A model generated the notes under the pieces. The model saw nothing but the letters and a program-made list of their open reading frames with translations. It was not told the DNA's origin and did no database searches. Of a stretch of 64,000 bases of DNA, positions 57,366 through 64,000 are shown in pieces (the first letter of the stretch is position 1; every line of letters starts with the position of its first letter). Both the position numbers and the translations under genes were made by a program. The stretch comes from Roseivirga sp. Its GTDB lineage: Bacteria; Bacteroidota; Bacteroidia; Cytophagales; Cyclobacteriaceae. The DNA lies in NCBI GenBank assembly GCA_021404565.1, contig JAAWWF010000041.1:145425-209424 (forward strand), written 5' to 3'.

Positions 57366-58043
57366 TTATGTTTCTCCATCTACTTTTTGATTTCCCTTTT
57401 TATCAGAACGCAGGTTTTTAACCAGTCTTTTCTTTCGCGTTTTCTTATAGTCATTCAAAAGCTTAAAACTCTCAATCTTTCGCTCCCTGAATTTCTCATA
57501 GCCCGTAATGAAATCCTGTATTGTGTCAAATGGGCCGCTAATTTTGCCCGGCACTTTACTATCTGCAGTAATGTAAAACTGATTTTCGAGCTTGTAGGCA
57601 AGCACCCAGTGCTTGCGAATGATACTTCCCTGGATTTCTATAGGTTCAAAGTCGATCATGAGATAATAAGCCTCAACCTCCGGATTTATCTTTTTGAGCG
57701 TTTCAAAAGCAAATCTGGATAGGTCGACACAAATACCACTTCTTACCCTGAAGAATTCATCTGGAGAGAAGATGGCTGTTTTAGGACCATCATTTCTCTT
57801 ACTGCCCAATGCTATGGCACGTGACATATCATAATGGAAATTCTGGCCTATCCATTGATTGATCTGTTCAACGGATGTCCAATTGCTAATGACTTCAAGG
57901 TATTTTGTAGTATCTGTGTCTGATTTGACTCTGTTTTTTTTCGGAGCATCTGAAAGTTTCCGAATCTCATTTTTTGATTGCTGAGCCTGTAGGGAAATAC
58001 TTGTGCAAAGCAGCATCAAAAGACCTGTTGTGATGTTTTTCAT
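57366..58043 (-). CDS. Secreted transglutaminase-like protein
   Basis: A 225-residue protein with a signal peptide (about 1-20, ending LQAQQ). A possible catalytic triad of the transglutaminase-like fold is visible: Cys in SGICVDLSRFAF, His in KHWVLAYKL and Asp in YITADSK. The C-terminus is very basic (KKTRKKRLVKNLRSDKKGNQK). It may be a protease or amidase rather than a cross-linking enzyme. Two cysteine-hydrolase-like secreted genes sit between the two iron-sulfur genes, an odd operon mixture. Confidence 0.72.
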   Translation of the reverse strand: MKNITTGLLMLLCTSISLQAQQSKNEIRKLSDAPKKNRVKSDTDTTKYLEVISNWTSVEQINQWIGQNFHYDMSRAIALGSKRNDGPKTAIFSPDEFFRVRSGICVDLSRFAFETLKKINPEVEAYYLMIDFEPIEIQGSIIRKHWVLAYKLENQFYITADSKVPGKISGPFDTIQDFITGYEKFRERKIESFKLLNDYKKTRKKRLVKNLRSDKKGNQKVDGET

Positions 58044-58101
58044 CTTCTTTGGTTTTGTTGATATATAGCTTTGAGACTCATTAAGTATGTCCAGCGTTTA
58101 A

Positions 58102-59427
58102 TTACTCTTCTTCTTTCAGTTCATCCGCCCATTTGAAGCGATCGGTTGGCGCAAATTTCCAGGGAGAAAAACTAGTTTCTACATTCTGAAACATGCTGTT
58201 CCAGGAGGCCGGTGAACTTGACTCTTCCATGGCGGAGAAACGTCTCATTTCAAGAATGATAGACAGCGGGTCAATATTGATGGGACAGGCCTCTACACAT
58301 GCATTACAGCTGGTGCAGGCATTGATTTCTTCTTTGGTGATAAAATCTCCCAAAAGTGACTTTCCATCCTCCAGCCCTTTACCACCCTTAGCAATACTGG
58401 CTCCAACTTCTTCGGCTCTGTCACGCGTATCCATCATGATTTTGCGAGGAGAAAGTTTCTTTCCGGTGAGATTCGCTGGGCATTGTGAAGTACATCTGCC
58501 ACACTCGGTACAGGAGTAGGCATTCATGATATTAACCCAACTCAGGTCATTTACATCCTTAGCGCCAAAGCGACCTACCTCTGCAGGTGCATCGCCACTA
58601 CCTTCAGCAGGCATGCCCAACATCATTTTCACCTCGTTGGTCACGACAGGCATGTTCTCAATTTTACCCTTGGCAAACAGGTTGGAGTAAAAAGTATTGG
58701 GAAAAGCCATGGCTATATGCAGGTGCTTGGAATAGGTGACATATACTGAGAAGCCCAGGATACCAATGATATGGAACCACCAGGCAAAACGTTCTACTAT
58801 GATCAGTGAGCTCACGCTCATACCTTCAAACAGGGGTATTAGAAAGCTGCTGAAAAAGAATTCTCCTGTTACAGGATAGTGATCATCTTTTCCCTGAATC
58901 AACATGTCTGTTGCATTCATGGTAAGGATAGCAAACATCAATACAATTTCAATAACCAGAATAAGGTTGGCATCCATGGTGGGCCATTTCTTCATTTCAT
59001 CGCCACCAAAGCGTTTCACTTTTAAAACATTTCTGCGGATAAGAAATACTATACAGGAAAAGAGTACGCCAATTGCCAGAAACTCAAAAACGTTGATGAG
59101 AATAGAATAAATGCTCCCCAGAGGTTTCGCAAAGATTCTGTGCGTACCCGTCAGCCCATCAATGATGAATTCCAGCACCTCCAGATTGATCACAATAAAG
59201 CCTACATAGATCAGCATATGGAGAAATGCCGGAATAATTTTCTTAAACATTTTCTTTTGCCCGAAGGCTACCAGCAGCATGGTCTTCCAGCGCTCTGACT
59301 TATTATCCGTTCTTCCAGCAGGTTTTCCCAGAAAAATATTTTTACGAATACGACTTACCCGCTGATAGATGAAATAGCCTGCTACTGAGGCAATTAGAAG
59401 AAAGGCGATTTGAGATATGTATTGCAT
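58102..59427 (-). CDS. Membrane 4Fe-4S dicluster protein (HdrC/NarI-like)
   Basis: A 441-residue protein. The N-terminal half (about 1-235) has five or six membrane helices with His residues in NarI-like positions (for example HMLIYVGF and WWFHIIG), suggesting heme b. The cytoplasmic part carries two ferredoxin motifs, CTECGRCTSQCP (about 304) and CTSCNACVEACP (about 372), for two [4Fe-4S] clusters. Together with the CCG protein it could pass electrons between a quinone and a cytoplasmic donor. It is first in a four-gene operon; the gap to the next gene is 58 bp. A tRNA gene lies upstream on the other strand. Confidence 0.87.
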   Translation of the reverse strand: MQYISQIAFLLIASVAGYFIYQRVSRIRKNIFLGKPAGRTDNKSERWKTMLLVAFGQKKMFKKIIPAFLHMLIYVGFIVINLEVLEFIIDGLTGTHRIFAKPLGSIYSILINVFEFLAIGVLFSCIVFLIRRNVLKVKRFGGDEMKKWPTMDANLILVIEIVLMFAILTMNATDMLIQGKDDHYPVTGEFFFSSFLIPLFEGMSVSSLIIVERFAWWFHIIGILGFSVYVTYSKHLHIAMAFPNTFYSNLFAKGKIENMPVVTNEVKMMLGMPAEGSGDAPAEVGRFGAKDVNDLSWVNIMNAYSCTECGRCTSQCPANLTGKKLSPRKIMMDTRDRAEEVGASIAKGGKGLEDGKSLLGDFITKEEINACTSCNACVEACPINIDPLSIILEMRRFSAMEESSSPASWNSMFQNVETSFSPWKFAPTDRFKWADELKEEE

Positions 59428-59483
59428 ATAAACAGAGCCAAAAAGACTCGACTTTGATGTTTCCTGAAATTATTAAAAATGTT

Positions 59484-59513
59484 TTGCACGATTTAAGTTT
59501 TTGTCTACTTTTG
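59484..59513 (+). promoter_or_regulatory. Promoter of tRNA-Phe
   Basis: TTG (59484-59486), a 19-bp spacer, and TACTTTTG (59506-59513): an exact match to the Bacteroidota TTG-N19-TAnnTTTG consensus, 15 bp before the tRNA. Confidence 0.85.
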
Positions 59514-59528
59514 TGCTCCCCAATTCAG

Positions 59529-59601
59529 GGTGCTGTAGCTCAGTTGGTAGAGCATCGGACTGAAAATCCGTGAGTCGGTGGTTCGAATCCACTCAGCACC
59601 A
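59529..59601 (+). tRNA. tRNA-Phe (GAA)
   Basis: 73 nt cloverleaf with 7-bp acceptor stem GGTGCTG/CAGCACC, D-arm GCTC...GAGC, anticodon loop CTGAAAA (GAA) and TTCGAAT T-loop. CCA is not encoded. The outermost anticodon-stem pair (27-43) is T-T, a small irregularity. It has its own promoter and terminator. Confidence 0.96.
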
Positions 59602-59610
59602 CTTGGTGAC

Positions 59611-59640
59611 AAAGCCTTCTCGAAAGAGAAGGCTTTACTT
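59611..59640 (+). terminator. Terminator of tRNA-Phe
   Basis: A perfect 11-bp stem AAAGCCTTCTC/GAGAAGGCTTT (59611-59621 and 59626-59636) with a GAAA tetraloop and T-rich DNA after it. Confidence 0.9.
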
Positions 59641-59711
59641 TTTTCCAGCCCTTTGTTTCAATACCCACTATGAAATCGTTTGCGTACATTACGCGAATAT
59701 ACAGAATCTGC

Positions 59712-59745
59712 CCAAAATTTAGTATGCATGCATACTAAATTTTGG
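59712..59745. repeat. Perfect 34-bp palindrome
   Basis: The 34 bases equal their own reverse complement. The arms begin CCAAAATTTAGTA and meet at the core TGCATGCA. It lies 75 bp past the tRNA terminator and 38 bp past the stop of the convergent pseudouridine synthase gene. No T-run follows on either strand, so it is not a standard terminator. Confidence 0.9.
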
Positions 59746-59783
59746 CCGGATTCATGGATTTTTACAAGTGTTTGAAAGCCAGA

Positions 59784-60605
59784 TTACCTTAGGTTCACTA
59801 CTTCTTTTTGGGTAAGAAAACGCCACTTGCCTCGTGGAAGGTCCTTTTTGGTCAGGTCTGCGTACACTACCCGATCCAGCTTGACCACGGTATAACCCAG
59901 ATGATCGAAGATTCTTCTAACGATCCTGTTTCTGCCAATATGAATTTCTATTCCGAGTACCAGGTTATCAGGGCTTAGCACTGCCAGGTCGTCCACAGGA
60001 GCATGCCCGTCTTCAAGCGTTAATCCTTCTGCTATCTGATGAAAATCGTTTTGGGTGATTGGCTTGTCAAGCTGTACCTGGTAGATTTTCTTGATTTTAT
60101 GCGAAGGATGGGTCAGTTTTTTGGCCATATCTCCATCATTGGTCAAGAGCAGCAAGCCCGTAGTAAGTCTGTCGAGCCTACCTACTGGAAAAATGCGTTC
60201 ATCGCAGGCATTCTTTACCAAATCCATGACGGTCTTGCGTTCTTCCGGGTCACTGGTGGTGGTGATGAAATCTTTGGGTTTGTTGAGCAAGACGTAAACG
60301 AATTTCTCGCGCTTTAATACCTTCTTTTTGTACTGGACTTTATCATTGGGCTCTACCTGATAACCCATTTCAGTCACCACCTGATCATTCACAGTAATCT
60401 CACCAGCTTCAATCAGCTTATCGGCCTCTCTTCTCGAACAAATACCTGAGTTGGAAATGTATTTATTGAGCCGAATGGTGATTTTGTCGGGAGTTTCTTT
60501 TTTCTTGAAAATTTTAGGGTCGTACTCCGGTCGTTGAGCCGTTTTCTCAGAATTGGTTTGATTAAACCTCTTCTTTTTGCGGGGATTGTTTTTTTTGAAG
60601 GCCAT
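59784..60605 (-). CDS. RsuA/RluB-family pseudouridine synthase
   Basis: A 273-residue enzyme. The start is placed at MAFKKNNPRKKKR (60603-60605); an upstream Met at 60638 would precede the likely transcription start. A basic tail is followed by an S4 RNA-binding domain (RLNKYISNSGICSRREADKLI) and the catalytic domain with the Asp nucleophile D145 in GRLDRLTTGLLLLTNDG. The C-terminal block IGRNRIVRRIFDHLGYTVVKLDRV is typical. The family modifies 16S (RsuA), or 23S (RluB/RluE/RluF) rRNA. RluB is most likely here, given scpB next door, a recurrent gene arrangement. Confidence 0.9.
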   Translation of the reverse strand: MAFKKNNPRKKKRFNQTNSEKTAQRPEYDPKIFKKKETPDKITIRLNKYISNSGICSRREADKLIEAGEITVNDQVVTEMGYQVEPNDKVQYKKKVLKREKFVYVLLNKPKDFITTTSDPEERKTVMDLVKNACDERIFPVGRLDRLTTGLLLLTNDGDMAKKLTHPSHKIKKIYQVQLDKPITQNDFHQIAEGLTLEDGHAPVDDLAVLSPDNLVLGIEIHIGRNRIVRRIFDHLGYTVVKLDRVVYADLTKKDLPRGKWRFLTQKEVVNLR

Positions 60606-60635
60606 AAGCTTGCAGCATCTCTGCTGTATTTGGCG

Positions 60636-60643
60636 CAAATGTA
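60636..60643 (-). promoter_or_regulatory. Candidate -7 element of pseudouridine synthase
   Basis: Minus strand TACATTTG, exact TAnnTTTG, 31 bp before the chosen ATG. No -33 TTG at the right distance. Confidence 0.4.
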
Positions 60644-60663
60644 GGTAAATATCAGGCTGTTGC

Positions 60664-61263
60664 CTATTCTGTAGGAGGAGGAGTGTTTATTTCCGGAGGA
60701 GTGCCCTCCATTTGGTTGCCAATCTCGTTCTCTTCTGTGGCAAAATCTTTAGGAGTAGGCAAATCCTTAAGGTCGTTGATGCCAAAATAGTCCATGAACT
60801 TTTCTGAAGTGCCGTAAAGCAACGGTCTGCCCACTTGTTCAGATTTTCCTTTAATCTCAACAAGTTCTTTTTCTAAAAGCTTCTGGACAGAGTAATCACA
60901 ATTGACCCCTCTGATCTGCTCCATCTGTGATTTTGTAACAGGCTGCTTGTAGGCAATGATCGCCAACGTTTCCAAAGCAGAAGTTGAAAGACGCTTCTTG
61001 GATTGCTGTTTTAAAAGAATACTGATACTCGCCTGATATGCAGGTTTGGTAAGAAACTGATAGCCTCCTCCACTTTTAGTGACTTGGAAGGGGTATTGTT
61101 CATCTTCGTATTTGGCCTGAATCTGAACGATCGCTTCTGTTATGTCCTTCTCGGGAACCTCAGCCTCAAACATTTCGGAAAGACAACTCTGTAAGTCAGC
61201 GTCCTTAATAGGTTTTTCCGAACAGAAAATGAGTGCTTCTATATGATTTCCAAGAAAATCCAC
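60664..61263 (-). CDS. scpB: Segregation and condensation protein ScpB
   Basis: A 199-residue winged-helix protein that binds ScpA and Smc in the bacterial condensin. Recognisable blocks: IEALIFCSEKPI, GGYQFLTKP, STSALETLAIIAYKQPVTKSQMEQIRGVNCD and KLLEKELVEIKGKSEQVGRPLLYGTSEKFMDYFG. The start is a GTG at 61261-61263, one base after the stop of the upstream gene, so the two are coupled. The C-terminus is a Pro/Glu/Thr-rich tail. scpA is not in the window. Confidence 0.92.
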   Translation of the reverse strand: MDFLGNHIEALIFCSEKPIKDADLQSCLSEMFEAEVPEKDITEAIVQIQAKYEDEQYPFQVTKSGGGYQFLTKPAYQASISILLKQQSKKRLSTSALETLAIIAYKQPVTKSQMEQIRGVNCDYSVQKLLEKELVEIKGKSEQVGRPLLYGTSEKFMDYFGINDLKDLPTPKDFATEENEIGNQMEGTPPEINTPPPTE

Positions 61264-61264
61264 A

Positions 61265-61648
61265 CTAGCGCTTGGCTAGTTTGGCTTCAATGGAATGCAT
61301 GGTGTGGGGTACTGCTTTAAGTCTTTCCTTGGAAATGAGTTTACCAGTATCAATACAAATACCATAAGTTCCGTTTTTGATACGAATCAGTGCATTCTCC
61401 AGATTGTTGATAAACTTCTGTTGACGAGCTGCAAGCTGGTTCAGTTTTTCTTTTTCCAGGGTATCGGCACCATCTTCTAAAACCTTCGTGTTATGGCTTG
61501 TGGCATCAGCACCAGAGTCTCCGCTTCGCATAAGGCTCTTTTTAAGATCGTTAAGCTCATTTCGCGCCTTGTCAAGCTTGTCATTGATTAATGCTTCAAA
61601 TTCTTGCAATTCACTGGTTGAATAACGGTTCTTCTCTCCTTGACTCAT
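61265..61648 (-). CDS. DksA/TraR-like protein with degenerate zinc finger
   Basis: A 127-residue protein, start at the Met of MSQGEKNRYS (61646-61648), because the promoter at 61678-61706 rules out the longer reading from 61699. A long coiled-coil hairpin (about 10-85) as in DksA is followed by the finger region YGICIDTGKLISKERLKAVPH. Only one Cys remains of the four zinc ligands. Single-Cys forms are common among Bacteroidota DksA-like proteins, so this is not decay but a zinc-free variant. It probably binds the RNA polymerase secondary channel. First gene of the operon with scpB. Confidence 0.82.
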   Translation of the reverse strand: MSQGEKNRYSTSELQEFEALINDKLDKARNELNDLKKSLMRSGDSGADATSHNTKVLEDGADTLEKEKLNQLAARQQKFINNLENALIRIKNGTYGICIDTGKLISKERLKAVPHTMHSIEAKLAKR

Positions 61649-61677
61649 ATCTTTGGTTATTTGCCTTTTAGTGGGCG

Positions 61678-61706
61678 CAAAATAAAGCTCTGACCACAAA
61701 TTGCAA
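61678..61706 (-). promoter_or_regulatory. Promoter of dksA-like/scpB/rluB operon
   Basis: On the minus strand TTG (61704-61706), 19-bp spacer, TATTTTG (61678-61684), followed by CGCCC. The expected start is about 23 bases before the ATG at 61648. Confidence 0.65.
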
Positions 61707-61762
61707 AGACTTTCATCAAATTCTTAGTACCATAGGAGATGTGGCTAATTTTATAAAACAGG

Positions 61763-61790
61763 TATAAAAAAAAGACCCACCAGGGTCTTT
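61763..61790 (-). terminator. Terminator of small basic-protein gene
   Basis: AAAGACCC-ACCA-GGGTCTTT (61771-61790), a perfect 8-bp stem and 4-base loop. The minus-strand side is followed by a run of T (complement of the A-run before 61771). It lies 26 bp past the stop of the frame at 61816-61968. Confidence 0.82.
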
Positions 61791-61815
61791 CTTTAATTTT
61801 TCTTTGGTTTATTTT

Positions 61816-61968
61816 TCAATACTCCAAATTCAGCATTTGCATACGCTTTGTCATTGATATGCTGTCGATATGCACGCGGTATTTCATTCTGATATATCTC
61901 TTCACTACCTCCACTTTCCGTCCCTTCCTGAGATACGAGTCAATAGTATTATTGATCAGGCAGTTCAT
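61816..61968 (-). CDS. Small basic protein, 50 residues
   Basis: An unlisted short frame from ATG (61966-61968) to TGA (61816-61818). The product is strongly basic (MNCLINNTIDSYLRKGRKVE at the N-terminus, then many K/R and ending MLNLEY). It has no signal peptide and one Cys. The 26-bp-distant intrinsic terminator on the same strand and the isolated position argue for a real transcription unit. Function unknown; RNA or DNA binding is possible from its charge only. Confidence 0.5.
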   Translation of the reverse strand: MNCLINNTIDSYLRKGRKVEVVKRYIRMKYRVHIDSISMTKRMQMLNLEY

Positions 61969-62209
61969 GATAAATTGTTGATTGATGGTTTATAAGCAAT
62001 GAATGAAAATAAACATTTGCCTGTCAAAAGCGTAACCTTCGGCTAACATTCGTTAGACATTCTTGATAAAAGGAAATAATAAGTTTGAATAAACTTGTTT
62101 GTGTTTTTGGCGAGAGTATTTGACTTTTCAGGAGTCTGATGGGGCTTACAAAAGCAGAGGAGGGATGTTCTTTAGAATCTCCCTTGAATTTTGCTTCTGG
62201 ATTGTTTTG

Positions 62210-64000
62210 CTATAACCTGGTACCTATGGCCACGCGCTCCTTACGCATGCTTACATTACCATCGGGAGATATGATTTCAAAAAGTATCATGTAATACCCC
62301 ACCCGGGCCTTCGATCCGTTTTGATAGGTGCCATCCCATCGGAAAAATCCACTGCTGCCAACCAATGCATTCTGAGCAATGTCATTGACCAGATTTCCTC
62401 CGGCATCATAGATTTTGACATTCAGCGTATTGCCGGGATTATCGAACTCAAAGTTGATGGTGGTGAAATTGGCCATGCCGGCCACATCCGGAGCGAAGGT
62501 ACGGGGCTCAATGTCTACTGTCATTCCAGGGTCAGGCTGTTGTTGCGATTGGGAGTTAGCATAACCAGGGGTAGCAAAGCCCTCCGTGCTGGAGGCCGAT
62601 TGCCAGTTATTCGGGTCATTGGTTGTTCCGGAAAATCTAATGCGTTCCAGCGAAACACCATCTACATCATCAAGGAGGGGAGAATGGAAATCCTGCGAGT
62701 AGTCGAAAAGATCTATTATGAAGTCATTTTCATTGACAACCGAAGTGCTTCCTTCCGTATTGGGCAGAGATGGGAAAGAGGTCATTTCAATTGCATTTTC
62801 GAGCTGGGCCCTGGGGTACTGATTGGCAAGGATGGTAATGTCTGTGGTCAGCACTACAAATTCTCCGGGAGCAATGATAGACTCATCTGTGCTCACTTCA
62901 CGATCTGAAGCTCCTCCTACTAACAACCAGTTTTTTAGATTGATGAAATTTGCGGAGTTGTTGTATAATTCTACAAAACGAACACCTCCTGACCTGGGGT
63001 TAAACAGGATTTCGTTAATCAGAATATCACCTGATTCAGCAGATAAGGCAATCACCAGAGTTTGAGAATCGAATCCGGCTGTGATCAGGTTACCACTGCA
63101 GTCAGTGATATTTTCACTGCTAATGGTGTAGAGCGTATTGGTTGCTAAAGCAGTACTCGTTGTCAGCGTAATTTCCTTTTTCGCGGCATCTATTGTATAA
63201 GCACTGATGTCAACGCCACCTGATAGGTCAAAGCTTCCTATGGTGATATTGCCGATCTCCAATCGCTCGTCATAAGTAAGCAAGATGGTCTGATCTGTTA
63301 GTGCTACTGCCCGGATGAGCTTTGGACCAATGATATCGGGATTGGAGTCAGCTACGGAGTTTTGTGCTCCCGGGGTACCTCCATTGGGGTTATCAGATGC
63401 CGTCCAGTTATTGGCTTCCTGGCAGGGAAAGGTGATGTCAATCATTTCCAAAGAGTAACCTCCTGAGGCTTTGTCACTATCACGATACCAGTCGTCTGTA
63501 TAATTGACGCTGAAAATTTCATCAGTACCCTGTCCAATCATAATTTGGTCTCCCGAAGTATTCAGACTGGGAAAGCCTGAGACTGCTATGCCATTGCTAA
63601 ACTGAGAGGCACCACTGTTGGTACTTAGAATGGCGTATTCTCCAGGGGTAATATTTGCTGCCGGAAGGATGGTGCTGGAAGTCCGATCTGAGAGACTGAT
63701 TCCCTGAAGGCTCAGGATTCTTCCGGATACATTCAGAATCTCAATATACTCGACCTCTGGCAGGCCCTGTGAGGGAGCAGGGTTGGCCATGATTTCTGTA
63801 ATAATCAGTTCGTTGGCGGTTGGTATCGCACCCAGAAAGAAGTTTGGCTGAGTGCTGCTAATGGTATTGCCCGCACAATCTGCCAAATCTGAAACCGTCA
63901 GAGTAAACTCAGTTCCTCTTTCAAAGGCTGCCGCCAGATTAATCAGCACACTGGTACCAAATTCATCTTCAATTTCTATATCTGAAACGGTTACTCCTCC
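62210..64000 (-). CDS. Lamin-tail domain surface protein, N-terminus outside window
   Basis: The frame is open to the window edge, so 596 C-terminal residues are seen. It alternates Big-type Ig domains (TVSDLADCAGNTISS; LTYDERLEIGNITIG) with lamin-tail domains (LIITEIMANPAP...EYIEILN; ILINEILFNPRSGGVRFVELYN). It ends in a FlgD/Ig-like C-terminal domain (VKIYDAGGNLVNDIA, FFRWDGTYQNGSKARVGYYMILFEI). Such proteins are usually secreted surface proteins in Bacteroidota. No YPNP-type tail is seen, unlike the giant cargo, so another secretion signal or a T9SS type B form should be considered. Confidence 0.85.
   Translation of the reverse strand, partial: GGVTVSDIEIEDEFGTSVLINLAAAFERGTEFTLTVSDLADCAGNTISSTQPNFFLGAIPTANELIITEIMANPAPSQGLPEVEYIEILNVSGRILSLQGISLSDRTSSTILPAANITPGEYAILSTNSGASQFSNGIAVSGFPSLNTSGDQIMIGQGTDEIFSVNYTDDWYRDSDKASGGYSLEMIDITFPCQEANNWTASDNPNGGTPGAQNSVADSNPDIIGPKLIRAVALTDQTILLTYDERLEIGNITIGSFDLSGGVDISAYTIDAAKKEITLTTSTALATNTLYTISSENITDCSGNLITAGFDSQTLVIALSAESGDILINEILFNPRSGGVRFVELYNNSANFINLKNWLLVGGASDREVSTDESIIAPGEFVVLTTDITILANQYPRAQLENAIEMTSFPSLPNTEGSTSVVNENDFIIDLFDYSQDFHSPLLDDVDGVSLERIRFSGTTNDPNNWQSASSTEGFATPGYANSQSQQQPDPGMTVDIEPRTFAPDVAGMANFTTINFEFDNPGNTLNVKIYDAGGNLVNDIAQNALVGSSGFFRWDGTYQNGSKARVGYYMILFEIISPDGNVSMRKERVAIGTRL

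Noticed and set aside
61265..61699. Loss of zinc-finger cysteines in the DksA-like protein as evidence of a pseudogene
   Set aside because: The frame is intact, it heads a conserved operon, and single-Cys forms are common in this phylum.

Overview
The window comes from a member of the Bacteroidota, probably a marine-type Cytophagales or Flammeovirgaceae-like gliding bacterium. The evidence is: giant secreted proteins ending in type IX secretion (T9SS) 'YPNP' sorting tails, a PorE-like TPR/propeller/OmpA lipoprotein, promoters of the Bacteroidota form TTG-N19-TAnnTTTG, no clear Shine-Dalgarno sites, and ATP synthase genes in the order a-c-b-delta-alpha-gamma with beta and epsilon missing. No insertion sequence, prophage or CRISPR array was seen.

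Layout. 1-1.1 kb: end of an M23 peptidase gene followed by a bactofilin (cell-shape pair). 1.2-6.9 kb: ATP synthase operon with two accessory membrane genes in front, closed by a strong terminator. 7-9.6 kb: a UbiA-like membrane protein, a second bactofilin with an outer-membrane protein (minus strand) and a methyltransferase. 9.6-44.4 kb: five consecutive minus-strand genes for paralogous giant T9SS cargo proteins (1885-2331 residues), each a chain of three or four ~450-residue LamG-like modules. 44.6-47.9 kb: purM and the PorE-like gene. 48.0-52.5 kb: a small conserved protein, then a two-component system (OmpR-type regulator plus histidine kinase) in an operon with a DM13 lipoprotein and an outer-membrane protein. 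52.7-55.9 kb: a cadherin/spondin lipoprotein, a CI-like repressor with two paired operators, an unknown small protein and two candidate small-RNA units. 56-59.4 kb: an iron-sulfur protein pair with DUF1287 and transglutaminase-like genes between them. 59.5-61.7 kb: tRNA-Phe, a perfect 34-bp palindrome, and a DksA-like/scpB/rluB operon. 61.8-64 kb: a small basic protein with its own terminator, and the C-terminal part of a lamin-tail surface protein that runs off the window.

Two things stand out. First, the giant genes look like a cassette system: every one begins with the same module type (A) and ends with the same type (D), while the middle modules differ (A-B-D, A-B-C-D, A-B-D-D, A-A-C-D, A-E-C-D). 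Secondly, four promoters between 48.7 and 55.8 kb share one exactly aligned architecture of 11-bp direct repeats, RTTGAA-N5-YGTGAM-N5-YGTGATA-N13-TTTG. They lie in front of the two-component operon, the spondin lipoprotein gene and two short gene-less units that end in terminators. Direct repeats with an 11-bp period are what OmpR/PhoB-type regulators bind, so the regulator encoded here may control itself, the lipoprotein and two small RNAs.
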